Shown here piece after piece: positions 26,768-38,565 of a stretch of DNA of 64,000 nt. This DNA is from Lepas anatifera (taxonomy: Eukaryota > Arthropoda > Thecostraca > Lepadidae), in the NCBI GenBank assembly GCA_034440635.1, contig JAOTON010001526.1:3605001-3669000 (forward strand), in the 5' to 3' direction. The notes under the pieces were generated by a model. That model was not told the origin of the DNA. It saw nothing but the letters and a program-made list of their open reading frames with translations, and did not search any database. Numbering within the stretch: the first letter of the stretch is position 1; the number at the start of each line of letters is the position of its first letter. The position numbers and the translations under genes are program-made.

Positions 26768-29700
26768 GCAACGTCATTTAGGGGCTGTCCAGGAGTACCT
26801 GTGCTCATCAGGGACACCTATGCTCTCTGGGGGGGCTTTGCTTCGATGAGGCACCTGTGCCACCCAGGGGCGCCTTCGCTCCCCAATGGGCGCAACCTAG
26901 CTATCCAGGGGCATCTTTGCTGTTCCGGGGGTGCCTTTGATACCCAGTGCTCAAGGGGAGCTTTTTCTTATCCAGGTTCACCATGGTATTGAGGGGCGTA
27001 TTTTTATTCAAGGTAACCTATACTACCCAGTGGCGCCTACCCTATGCAAGGGGCGCTTAGGCTATCCAGGGGGCGGCAATTTGCTATGCATAGGGCGCCC
27101 TTATGCTCTCCATGGGCACCTCATTCAGAGGGTGCCTCTGATATTCAGGGGCGCTTTTCCTATCAACAGGGTACCTGTGCCATCTTGGGGCTATTCTTAT
27201 CAAGGGACGCTGCTGTTATTCAGGAATACCTACACCACTGTCGAGGGTCGCCTTTGCTACCCAGAGGCGCCTTTACTTCTTAGGAAATTTGGCGCCCGTG
27301 CTTTAAGGAGTGATTTGGCATCGAGTGATTGCTCTATTATTGGGCTTAGGTGCACGTGAACCTTGAGCTCATGTAGCGCCCATATTGTTGCTAAGGAACG
27401 CTTATGCTATCAAAGGGCGCCTTTACTATCCAGGGCTGCTGTTTTATTCAAGGCAGTCTGTTCTATCCAGGGGCATCTGATATTTAGGGGGCGGTGCTTA
27501 GGCTATTCAGGAGGTGGTTTTTTCTCCACAGGGGCGCACTATTGCTTTCCAGGGGCGACGTTACTGCCCAGGGGTGTCTTTCTATCCAGGGGCGCATATG
27601 CTGTCTAGGTGTATTTTTCAATCACAGACATGATTGAAATACTTGCCCCTACGTTATCCTGGGGTGCTTTTTGTCTCCGGTGAGGCGCTATTTTTCTCTT
27701 CCGGGCACCAGTTTATCCAAGGGCACCTATGCTGTCCAGAGAACCTTTGTTATCTAGGGCTGCCTTCGCTGTTAAGGGGCACCTTTGCTACCCAAAGGGA
27801 ACATTTTACTTTCCTGGAGTGCTTATTTCCATCTAAGGGGAACATATGCTATCTTGGAGCGCCTTTGCAAACATGGGGCGCACTTTTCTATCCAGGTGCG
27901 CCTTTGCACTTGAGGGGGCGCCTCTGCAATCCAGGAGGAGCCCAAAATAGATGGAGAATAAGAAATCTGAAATAAGGCGCTCGAACACTGAAATAAAGTG
28001 CCTAGTTATCAGAAAGAGGCGCTCATCTGCTGAGCGGGGAGGACTGCTGGTTGGTGTGGGCAGCGTTCTCGGAAACGGGGCGCACATACTGAAAAAGGCA
28101 CCCGGTTGCAGCGATGGAGCACTAAGCCTTCAGTTATAGGTTAATGAAATGTGGTTAAAGGCAGTCCATGCTCAAATTGAGCGCTCGGGCCCTGTAACAG
28201 AGCGCGCGACTGTCAGACAGGTGTGCCAAACCATAGACAGTAGGGCAGCTGAAGATGGAAAGGGACACCTATGATGTCCTGGGGGCGCCTGTACTCTCAG
28301 GTGAGGCGCTTGTTTTCTTTCTCAGGCGCCTAGTTTATCCATGGCCGCCTATGCTGTCCAGATCATCTATTTCAAGAAGGGTTAACTTTGCTGTCTAGGG
28401 GTGCCTTTGCTATCCAAGGGCGCTTTATGCAGAGGGCGCCTAGGCTGTCCAAGGGCGCCGTCCTAACCAAAGGCCGCCTTTCACTTCCCTGAAGTGCCTA
28501 TTTCTATGTAAGGAGTGCATATATTATCTAGGAGTGCCCTTGATATACAGAGACGCCTTTTTGTCCAGCAGCGCCTTTGCTCTTGAGGGGCGCTGCTCCA
28601 ATCCAGGGTAGCTGAAGATGGATAAGGGACATCTATGTTATACAGGGGGAGCCTGTACTTTCCAATGGGGCGCTCATTTTCCTTCTCAGGCACCTAGTTT
28701 ATCTAGGGAGCGCATAGGCTATCCAAAGGCGCCTTTGCTTTCGAAGGGGTGCCTTCCTAGGGGCGCCTTTGCTATCCAGGGGCGCCTTTGCTGTCCAAAG
28801 CACTTGTGTTATCCAGGGTTGTCTTTGCTGTCCAGTGGCGCCTTTGCTATCTAAAAGTGCATATGATATCCGTCGGCGCTTTATCCAGTGGGCGCCTGGA
28901 CTATCAAAGGGCACTTTTTCTATCCAAGGGTTGCATTTATTTTCCTGAAGTGCCTATTTCTATCTAAGGGGCTCCTATTCTGTCCAGGGCACTTATGTTT
29001 CCCATATTTGCCTTTGCTGTCCAGAGACGCATTTGCTATCCAAGGGCACCTTTCTTAACCAAGGGGCGCATTTTGCTTTCCTGGAGCGCCTATTGCTATC
29101 TAAGGGGCGCATATGTTATCTAGGAGCGCCTTTGATACCAAGAGGCGGCTTTTTGTCCAGGGGCGCCTTTGCTCTTGGGGGGCGCTGCTCCAATGCAGGG
29201 CAGCTGAAGGTGGATAAGGGACATCTATGTTATACAGAGGGCGCCTGTACTTCCCAGTGGGGCGCTCGTTTTCCTTCTCGGGCTCCTAGTTTATCCAGGG
29301 GGCGTCTAGGCTATCCAAAGGCGGCTTTTCTATCGAAGGGGTGCCTTCCTAGGAGCGCCTTTGCTACCCAGGGGCGCCTTTGCTACCCACGGCACTTGTG
29401 TTCTCCAGGGTTGTATTTGCTGTCCAGGGGCGCCTTTGCTATCCAAGGGTGCATATGACATCCGTAGGGCGCTTTTTCCAGTGGGCGCCTAGGCTATCAA
29501 AGGGCGCTTTTTCTACCGAAGGTGAGCATTTTATTTTCCTAATGCGCCTATTTCTATCTAAAGAGCGCTTATGCTGTCCAGTTCACCTATGTTACCAAGA
29601 TTTGCCTTTGCTGCCCAGGGGCGCCTTTCCTAGCCAAGGGCGCATATGGTATCCGTAGGGCGCTTCATCCAGGGGGCGCCTAGGCTGGGGCTTGGGGGGC

Positions 29701-29775
29701 CTAGGCTACTCAGGGGTACATTAGTTCCCCATGGCGCAATCTTGCTATCTAGTGGCGCCTTTTCTTTGCCGGGGC
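26768..29775. repeat. ~3-kb array of ~19-20-bp GGGGCGCC units with higher-order repeats
   Basis: The basic unit is close to AGGGGCGCCTTTGCTATCC (19 bp), heavily diverged. Longer blocks beginning CAGCTGAAGATGGA-AAGGGA repeat at about 28248, 28608 and 29198, each continuing through the GCGCCTGTACT and TTTTCCTTCTC-GGC words, so units are organised in larger blocks. Open frames of up to 142 codons across it are unit-derived. Confidence 0.85.
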
Positions 29776-29951
29776 GCTTTTGTTAGCTTTCTAAATTTCA
29801 TCTTCAACATTTTGCTGGGGCGCAAAAGACCAGTAAAGGCGTCTAGTGTTTGGGCAGGGGCGCTTTGCCATGGTTTTAAGGAGTATGTGTTCATTCAAGT
29901 GGAATGAGTGGTATCTACCACCTTGGCGCACGAAATGGGTACAGGCGCGCC

Positions 29952-29986
29952 GCTCATATCGGGCGCCTTCGGCGCCCGATATGAGC
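29952..29986. other. Perfect 16-bp hairpin near the right end of the 6.3-kb element
   Basis: GCTCATATCGGGCGCC, a TTC loop, then GGCGCCCGATATGAGC. It is a perfect stem containing two GGCGCC sites, about 70 bp from the element end. Confidence 0.95.
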
Positions 29987-30064
29987 TGAGCTTTACTGGG
30001 GCGCTTCGGAGCTAAGGGGGGGCCCGGGCCCCTGGGCCCCCTTGGATCCGTCACTGATTCAAGC

Positions 30065-32200
30065 AGGCTCCAGAATACTGTTTGCGATCAGTGATGGTCC
30101 CATTTAGTGATCCTAGCTGAAATTCGGCCAAACCCTGGATTTTTGGAGATTCAATCAAATTTTGAACGGACCTCAGGGAGTTTAAGGCCAATTCATAGTT
30201 TTGTGAGCGTTTAGAATGCTCAGAAATTTCGCCCCAAAACGTTGTTTAAATTTTCTTTTTTTGCTCCCCTACATGTTTTTGTGCATATGCGTTTTTACGA
30301 AAATTTACATCTTGCACGGTTGTGCCCCCAAAAGCTATTCTGGGCCTCCTTCGAGGCCGCCCCCATCAGGGTTCGCCCCCTCCTTGAGCAATTTCTGAAT
30401 CCCCTGGGGCACTAACGGTGAAAGGAACTGAACTATTCCACATGCTTGCTTCCATTGATGAGTCTGATGCTATGAATTTTTTTCAGCATTTCATTGTGTG
30501 TTGGTGTGTAAAGGATATGAATTATGGAATTCTTACATTTCAGACTGTTTTTTAACATGACAATGAGGGGGATCATTGATATTAGCTGCGGGCTCATAAT
30601 TTTTACAAACGTATCGTTTCCTGGATTATTTTATACAAGATGAACATGAGGCTGAGTTTTAGTCATTGCACAGCAATGTCTGCTGAATGGGGGAAGGGCT
30701 ACAATTCTGCCTCGTACCTGGCAGAGCATTATGTTTGACTCTTATTGCTTCTACGTTGACATATAAGCGTGGTATATGTTGGCTACAAAAAACTTGTGGA
30801 GAGTGTGTTACTCTGTTAATATATCTGTCATTACGGATTCGAAGCGGCATCTTGAACTGGGCACCCTATGTTAATTACATATATGCATTTCTGTAGTCCA
30901 AACATAAAGCACCATGCACATTGGCTTTTCCATTGTACCTGCCGATTTGACATTTTTCCTGGCATCAAAGGTATCAAGGGCGAATTCAGAGTAAACAGAA
31001 GAGGAGAGTGGTTACCCTCTGATCAAGTCCTCGACTACACTACACTGCGATTCGGCATTAGCTGGTGCAAACCTGGTCTATGTGCCTCCCCCTCGATAAT
31101 GAATCCTGTATCCGCCCATGACTAACTTAACCCTACTTCCAACGGGCTTCCGGCTACCCCTATTTCCAACAGAGGGCAGATTCTGCCCCCGAAGATTTCA
31201 AAAGTTACCCGACCGATTTTAAAAATTCACACTGCAATCGATTCATCTTGCGCTAATCTCCATTTTTAAAAAAGAAAATCCCAAAATTTTGAAAATTGAG
31301 GGTAAGTGTTTCAAAATATACAAAATGTCTGCCTTTTTTAGATTATCCGTAACTCTTGTCTCTTAGGCTCTATTTTCACGAAACTGGTATGGATTGAAAG
31401 GGAATTGCTTGAACATGGTGATATCTTCTATTTAGGTGAAATTAAAAATTCAAGGGCGGTTTAAGGACCAGAATTTTGGGGGAATTATATGATTTTTGCT
31501 CGTCTTTTTGCAGAAATACATACGCCAGGTAGAGTGTGATATCTCTTATGTCAAACAAAATGATCAAATGCCAAACATATGTCAGATGTGGATTCAGGGA
31601 GGCAAGTAGGGTAAGACAAACAACCCCGCCTTTCAGGTATGGCTACTTTTCAAATTACCCCGCCTTTATCCACCTCTGCTCGACCCGGGGAACACTCCTG
31701 GATCCACTTATGGATGGATTGTGTCCATTTGGTGTAAGGATTAAATGCATATCTTCGATGTTCTGCCCCATTCAATGCAGACACAACACTAAAATGAACT
31801 TGAGTGTGAGTGAACTCCCCCCCTCACCCCTAATTACGGTACCTGAGCACGTCGATGGCTTCCTATCATTATATAACACACATATCGGCTCAATGCATGG
31901 TTATGTTTAGCCCTCCCGTCCATTCTGTAGGCAGTATATTCACTTTGGAAGGTTCGAATGGAAAACATTGTAGACCCCCCATTATGAACTCCTGGAACCG
32001 CCTATGGCAAAACATTTATCGAAATACACATCAACGGCCGCTAATTGTAGGACAAAAGCAGCGCAGGCGACAATGCTCGGCTTCTAGACAAACCCCCAAA
32101 TTAGCGAGTCAGGCGGGTACCCGCCCTAAAGATCTCCACAACCGCGCTAGGTAGCGAAAAACGGTAAAAGGCGTTGGATGGCCCATCCACTACTCCATCG
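30065..32200. other. No gene recognised
   Basis: Mostly AT-rich sequence with dispersed-repeat fragments. Open frames of up to 124 codons show no recognisable domains. Confidence 0.4.
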
Positions 32201-32342
32201 AAAATATTTAACACGCGCATTGACGGGGGTCTGAGCCACCTTTGCATTGACGGGGGGCGGGTACCCGCCCCCCTAAGATCTCGAGAACCACGGTAGGTAG
32301 CGAAAAACGGTAAACGGCGTTTGGCTGCCCATCCACTTCTCC

Positions 32343-33054
32343 ATCGAAAATATTTGTACCATTTTTTTTTGTCAGGTCACATTTAAGGTCACGAGAGGTC
32401 AAAACATGCCCGTCATAGGGATAACATGTAAAATTCAGTTTTTCGGGCATTACATCTGAACAAGTAAAGATAGAGCAAAACGACTTAAACTGTATGAATC
32501 CTCTTAGCAAGCCGAATCGAATGATATATAATTTGACCTTGCTAGGTCAAATCAAGGATTTGACCTGACCTGAGGTCAGGTCAGGGTCAAATTATATAAA
32601 ATGCATATCATTAGAACCGCAAAGCCCAGGCGAGTCTAATGCAGCTAAAATAAATGCTCTATCACCATTCGTTACTGAGTTATTCCGTAAAAACCATTTT
32701 TCCCATGTATTTCCAATGGAGAGGTCATGCGTCGTACCTGACCTTAGGTCATCGATATCAACAATACCGGAACATATTTTAGAGAACTCGGTAGGGCCAT
32801 TATGTGATATGAGTTTCAATCGGATAAGTTCACCCTGCTCCGACTTATGCTATCTTAAACTTTTTTTGAGGTCGGGTCACTTGACCTGTACTGGTGACCT
32901 GACCTGAGATGACCTAACCTTAAAATTTTCACAAAAGTTGTAAAAATGATGAGGGAAAAGGTATACCAAGTACGGCGGAGCTACGCGCCGCCGTTTTTCT
33001 ACTACCTCCGAAAAACCCGAGGGGGCGGGTACCCGCCCCCGTCAATGCGCGTGT
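32343..33054. repeat. AGGTCA-rich repeat, tandem copy 1
   Basis: Starts at a T-run and GTCAGGTCACATTTAAGGTC. The middle contains TTGACCTGACCTGAGGTCAG. It ends with a CGGCGG-N-CCGCCG stem and a GGGCGGGTACCCGCCC palindrome followed by GTCAATGCGCGTGTTAA. Confidence 0.85.
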
Positions 33055-33745
33055 TAAACCATTTTTTGTCAGGTCACATTTAGGGTCCTGAGGACAAACA
33101 ACCGTTAGGATAACATGTAAATGAAGTTTTTTGGCCATTACATCTAATCAAGTAGAGATAGAGCAAAACGATTTGAACTCTATGAATCCTCGCAGCAAGC
33201 CAAATCGAATGATATATAACATGACCTTGCCAGGTCAAATCAAGGATTTGACCTGGCCTGAGGTCAGGTCAAGCTCAAATTGGGCAAAATTCATATCATT
33301 AGAACCGCAATGACGAGGAAAATCTAATGCAGTTTAAATAAACGCTCTATCTTTATTAATTACTGTGTTATTCAGTTAAAACCATTTTTCCCATGCATTT
33401 CCAAGGGAGAGGTCATGGCTCGTACCTGACCTTAGGTCATCGATATCAAAAATTTCGGAGCATATTTTAGATAACTCAGTGGAGTCATTGCGTGGTACGA
33501 GTTTCAATCGGATAAGTTCATCCTGTTCCTGCTTATGCTATCTTAAACTTTTTTTGAGGTCAGGTCGCTCCACCTGTACTGGTGACCTGACCTGAGATGT
33601 CCTAACCTTACAATTTTGAAGAAAACAAGTTGTGAAAATGATGAGGAAAAAGGTATGCCAAGTACGGCGGCGCTACGCGCCGCCGTTTTTATGCTACCTT
33701 CCAAAAAGCCGGGGGGTGGGTACCCGCCCCCCGTCAATGCGCGTG
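33055..33745. repeat. AGGTCA-rich repeat, tandem copy 2
   Basis: A direct, slightly diverged duplicate of the preceding ~700 bp, in the same order. The end stem is CGGCGGCG-CTACG-CGCCGCCG and the closing motif GTCAATGCGCGTGTTAA is repeated. A partial third end with the same motifs lies at 32200-32290. Confidence 0.85.
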
Positions 33746-33970
33746 TTAAGATCCTACCTGGGGCCCCTGAGCTAAGGTGGACCCTAAGCCAATCTTGAGC
33801 TCCCTGTGTTGAACTGGGTAGCCCCTGGGCTGGTCTGGGCCGCTGCACAGTTATAGGGCCCCTGAGCTGAGCTGGGGACCAGAGCTTAAATGGCCCCTGG
33901 AGATGTTCTGAGACCCAATATACACCGACCTTTGGGGCGCCCCTAAATTGAGCTAGGGCCCCAACCTAGT
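33746..33970. repeat. GGGGCCCCTGAGCTAA-type degenerate array (short)
   Basis: Several units at about 20-bp spacing, abutting the AGGTCA repeat. Confidence 0.6.
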
Positions 33971-35783
33971 TAAATAGTTGGTGCATATGCAGAGAAAGTG
34001 CCAGAGGGGAAAGCAACCACAGGTGGAGAAAGCAGGCACCCTGAGGATCAGCTAGGGGTTGATGCAGAGGCATGGAATGAAAAGACCAAGAATGAACACC
34101 AACGGTGCGAGGGCTGGTCCGAGCCAGAGAGGCGAACCGAGACGCCAGTTCTTAAAACTGATGGCAATGGAAATGAGAAATATCTTTTGTACAGAGACTA
34201 ACCCTAAATCCAAAAAAGGTGATGGCCGGTCACGCTGCGCAATATGCCTTAGTGGGTTCACGATACATGTGGGAGGGGGGGGTTGTTGCAGAGGATATCA
34301 TTTTCGTGTGTGGCACGTATGTACATACCTTTAGTGGGCGCCTTGGTTCGTGAATGGCGAGGAAGCCTTAGCGATCATAGTGGATACAGAAATATACGCG
34401 TGTTTCTTTCGCTTCTTGTGGGTTTGATAAACCAGACCGAAATTTTACACATAAATTGAAATAACGTTATCTGCAGACGTGGCAGCCAGCATTTGACTTG
34501 TGTCTTAAACGACTGATATTAAAAGCAAACGACAGCAATCTTTCGACCGCCACAAAATTCTCTATTCCATCGCTTAAACCCTCCACGCAAATCAGAATAT
34601 TTCCACCCGGATAGGATCAACGCATGCGTTCCTATTCAACTCACGACTATTGTAACATGCGACTTTGTCTATTAAAGTCGTCGGTCTTCTGGTGCTGGAA
34701 GCTCCTTAACCGTCCATGTTGGGCACAGCAGCATACCACAGAGGCCTGTCGCAAAGAGGCCTGTCGCAAAACATTTTTACCGTCAGATAGGAACATTTAA
34801 TGCTAGAGCGTTTGGAAACTGAGTAGCGGGGAGGGGATAGCAATATTGCCACTCCGCAGACGCTATCATATTAAATAAGTGAATCTAAGCATTTATGTAC
34901 AATTATATATTAAAATTATATCAAACTGAAAAGTATACATGCCAAATATCTTGCAAACAAAGAATCCAGGCAAAATAAGCCCGTGCTTGGGGCAAAGTGG
35001 TCAAAATAACTTTGGTTTACTTTTTGGTTTCCTGTGCAGATATCTTGTATTTTTGCCTTTTTGTCCCCTCTAGTGTCTTCAGAATTAAACATGGGACAAA
35101 ATCATGGTACAAAACATAAGAAATGGGGATTAAAAGTTCTTCAAAATTGAGCAAATATCACTAGGGTGACCGCTTTGCCCTGATCTCCCCTACTATTGTT
35201 TGGAACTGATCGGTTGCCAGATATTCCTTTGACGCAGCGTGAAACTTGTTATATTGAGTTCTGAGGTTGGGTCGCTTGCCCTTGAATAGCTCCTGTATCT
35301 GGCATGACCTGACAGAAAATTTAGTCAGGTGCATAACACGAATTGGGAATAAGGCACTGTAAGTTGTGCTGTCCTTTGTTGCTTCTTTTTTGCGTTTCTT
35401 GGGAAAACCAGCAGGGAGAAAATTTTTCCCCTGTAGGGCTCATGTTAAAACAAACAAATAATGGAAGACAGAGGGATATTACGGGTTATTTTATTCTTTG
35501 AAGGTCATCTCTCGCTGAAAATTTAATTCCCATAACGGGCCCATTGAGGGGTGCTAGGACGGATATGATACAATGGAAGGCATTGAACAGTTAGGTATGT
35601 ACATACATACATTGTTCTTGCATCACTTATTTAAAATGTCATCAAACAATTATAAAAAATCCTGCTGCCAATTCTTATAACGGATAAGCCACTGAATAAT
35701 TAAAAAAACAGTACATTTTATAACTCTAATCAGTACCAAGTCGCGTAACCCAACCCTAGGTCACCGGTAAAACGGTAATGTTT
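33971..35783. other. No gene recognised
   Basis: Unique-looking DNA. A 91-codon frame near 34059-34334 has a CAICLSGF stretch but lacks the rest of a RING or zinc-finger pattern. Confidence 0.35.
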
Positions 35784-36071
35784 GTCAGAGCCGTATGACG
35801 AAATCCATGGAGCGAAGCGCATTGAGATTTCTCAAGCGGCTCTATTCTGGCCGCTCAGACGGGTCTCGTCGTGGTCTGTCAGAGCCGCATGACGAAATCC
35901 ATGGAGCGAAGCGCATTGAGATTTCTCAAGCGGCTCTATTCTGGCCGCTCAGACGGGTCTCGTCGTGGTCTGTTGTTGTCAGAGCCGCATGACGAAATCC
36001 ATGGAGCGAAGCGCATTGAGATTTCTCAAGCGGCTCTATTCTGGCCGCTCAGACGGGTCTCGTCGTGGTCT
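35784..36071. repeat. 94-100-bp tandem trimer
   Basis: Three nearly identical units starting GTCAGAGCCGCATGACGAAA. Unit starts are 35784, 35878 and 35978; the second is lengthened by TTGTTG. The trimer leads directly into the 1.33-kb tandem units. Confidence 0.95.
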
Positions 36072-37166
36072 GTTGTTGTTGGCGTCTGTCAGTCCTGAGA
36101 ATTGATGTCAGAGCTCTGGAATTTGGTAGGGTGATAGCCCTTCTGCTCCAGACACCCAAACTGAAGCCCCGAGTTGAAATCCAAAATAGTTTTTGAGAAA
36201 TTTTGGCTCAAACTTTTTCTGTTTTATATTTTTCTAATTTTTACTTCTTAACCTACGAACTTGAAACTTATGTCCTTTTCGAAAGATAACAAGGGCCAGC
36301 TAGGGAAAACGAATTGAGCTGATCCGACAATATTTGTTGCGCGAAAACGCGGCATTTCTCACGCGAGCAAAAAACCTGCTAAAAGTTGATGGCCGACTTG
36401 TGCGCTCGAAATGTCAGAAGACAGGCCTCAGTTAGCTGAAAGGCAGTTACCTAGGGGTAGCTAGGAAAATTTTGTAGTGCTTAGGCATAGTTTTGAGTGC
36501 AAAACGCAAAATTTTGACCTACTTTTTACAGTTCTTCCGGAAGGCTGAATTTTGGTTCATTTCATTTCAACGTTAATATCTCACAATCTAATTGACCGAT
36601 TTGAGTTTCCATTTCAAATAATGAAAGAACATTGCTTCCGCCTGATAATATTTGGAGATGGAAATTGTGAATGTGAAATTCTTTGTTTTATAGGCATAAA
36701 TAGAAATTGAGTCAAAAAACTTTTTATTTGCATCTTCCTGGCTCCAAGCTCATGTCACTCACAAACTCAGAACTGACATGGCTGAATAGGAAAGTTACTT
36801 GCGGTCATTTCGCTCACTTATACTACCCACCTATCTCTAATGGCTTTCGAGTAATTAGTCCAAAATGTATTACAAGATGCTAAATTTCTCGGACCACCTT
36901 TGCTTCTCACCATGGTTTCAAGTCCTTAAAATGGATGGAAGTGGAAGAAATTTGGCATGAAGCTAGCTTAAGATCCTAGCTCGACGATACAAGTAATTTC
37001 AGCCCAAAAGAATGCTTGGTTCGTCTTCTAGAAGCACCTTTATATCGTGCCTTTTCGGGACAAGCACAGCACCCGGCGCCAGCGGCCCGGCATATTCGGC
37101 GGAGTTGTACCAGCCAGTGACCTCCTGACGGGTCACAGCTGTTCAGCTAGTGGGAGGGTGAGTGGT

Positions 37167-37241
37167 GTGGCACGGTGGTCTAGTGGTTAGAGGCCCTGGC
37201 TCTTGATCAGGTAGGTCCGGTTCGAATCCGGGGGTGACCAC
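37167..37241 (+). tRNA. tRNA-like sequence (pseudo-tRNA or SINE head), unit 1
   Basis: TGGTCTAGTGG is a good A box and GGTTCGAATCC a perfect B box. The anticodon arm CCTGG-CTCTTGA-TCAGG would present CTT (Lys). The acceptor strands GTGGCAC and GTG(A)CCAC pair over 7 bp only if one A is bulged, and one extra G precedes the 3' strand. It is therefore tRNA-like but imperfect. The reverse-strand frame giving GFEPDLPDQ-type peptides is the usual antisense-tRNA artefact. Confidence 0.6.
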
Positions 37242-38490
37242 GTACTCTTTATTGGTTATTTCAAAGAAAAGAATGATAAAACTGACTTGCAGGCGTATGA
37301 AGAGATACATTAAGAACGAAATATGGTTTGCTTTCGGCACATTGTCATGCGGCTCTCCTGCGCCGGTGGGGAGTTAGCCCAGGCCGCAGGCCGAGGTTGT
37401 TGTTGGCGTCTGTCAGTCCTGAGAATTGATGTCAGAGCTCTGGAATTTTGTAGGGTGATAGCCCTTCTGCTCCAGACACCCAAACTGAAGCCTGGAGTTG
37501 AAATCCAAAATAGTTTTTGAGAAATTTTGGCTCAAACTTTTTCTGTTTTATATTTTTCTAATTTTTACTTCTTAACCTACGAACTTAAAACTTATGTCCT
37601 TTTCGAAAGATAACAAGGGCCAGCTAGGGAAAACGAATTGAGCTGATCCGACAATATTTGTTGTGCGAAAACGCGGCATTTCTCACGCGAGCAAAAAACC
37701 TGCTAAAAGTTGATGGCCGACTTGTGCGCTCGAAATGTCAGAAGACAGGCCTCAGTTAGCTGAAAGGCAGTTACCTAGGGGTAGCTAGGAAAATTTTGTA
37801 GTGCTTAGGCATAGTTTTGAGTGCAAAACGCAAAATTTTGACCTACTTTTTACAGTTCTTCCGGAAGACTGAATTTTGGTTCATTTCATTTCAACGTTAA
37901 TATCTCACAATCTAATTGACCGATTTGAGTTTTCATTTCAAATAATGAAAGAACATTGCTTCCGCCTGATAATATTTGGAGATGGAAATTGTGAATGTGA
38001 AATTCTTTGTTTTATAGGCATAAATAGAAATTGAGTAAAAAAACTTTTTATTTGCATCTTCCTGGTTCCAAGCTCATGTCACTCACAAACTCAGAACTGA
38101 CATGGCTGAATAGGAAAGTTACTTGCGGTCATTTCGCTCACTTATACTACCCACCTATCTCTAATGGCTTTCGAGTAATTAGTCCAAAATGTATTACAAG
38201 ATGCTAAATTTCTCGGACCACCATTGCTTCTCACCATGGTTTCAAGTCCTTAAAATGGATGGAAGTGGACGAAATTTGGCATGAAGCTAGCTGAGGATCC
38301 TAGCTCGACGATACAAGTAATTTCAGCCCAAAAGAATGCTTGGTTCGTCTTCTAGAAGCACATTTATATCGTGCCTTTTCGGGACAAGCACAGCACCCGG
38401 CGCCAGCGGCCCGGCATATTCGGCGGAGTTGTACCCGCCAGTGACCTCCTGACGGGTCACAGCTGTTCAGCTAGTGGGAGGGTGAGTGGT

Positions 38491-38565
38491 ATGGCACGGT
38501 GGTCTAGTGGTTAGAGGCCCCGTCTCTTGATCAGGTAGGTCCGGTTCGAATCCGGGGGTGACCAC
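38491..38565 (+). tRNA. tRNA-like sequence, unit 2
   Basis: Same layout as the unit 1 copy. The first acceptor base is changed (ATGGCAC) and the anticodon stem is weaker (CCCGT against TCAGG), so it is more decayed. Confidence 0.5.

Larger units (their letters stand above)
23720..30056. mobile_element. 6.3-kb hAT-type element with nested insertions
   Basis: Ends are CAGTGACGGATCTAGG and, inverted, CAGTGACGGATCCAAGG. ATTCAAGC flanks both sides perfectly (23712-23719 and 30057-30064), an 8-bp duplication as in hAT elements. The left end carries GGGGGCGCCGAACCTG units and the right half is a large GGGGCGCC array, so the array belongs to the element. It also contains a second element (23807-24585), a GGGCCCC array (24880-25680) and an AGGTCA repeat (25730-26640). 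No transposase gene is visible, so it is non-autonomous. Confidence 0.85.

Noticed and set aside
26801..29658. Open frames up to 142 codons (LLSRGAFAIQGRLCYP-like)
   Set aside because: Repeat units of about 19-20 bp read through. The composition follows the repeat and has no domain.
32343..33745. Helitron
   Set aside because: Hairpin-ended tandem units, but no 5' TC, no 3' CTRR and no AT target. Left as an unclassified repeat.
34059..34334. RING-like CAICLSGF in a 91-codon frame
   Set aside because: Only two of the required metal ligands in order. The remainder of the pattern is absent.
35784..36071. CRISPR-like array
   Set aside because: Units of 94-100 bp are contiguous without unique spacers, and the genome is animal.
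37167..37241. Functional tRNA-Lys(CTT)
   Set aside because: The acceptor pairs only with a bulge and an extra base, stems vary between units, and no closer match to a canonical tRNA is visible. Kept only as tRNA-like.
37143..37340. 65-codon minus frames (MPKANHISFLMYLF... GFEPDLPDQ), also at 38467 and 39801
   Set aside because: The peptide is the antisense of the tRNA-like sequence, a common annotation artefact.
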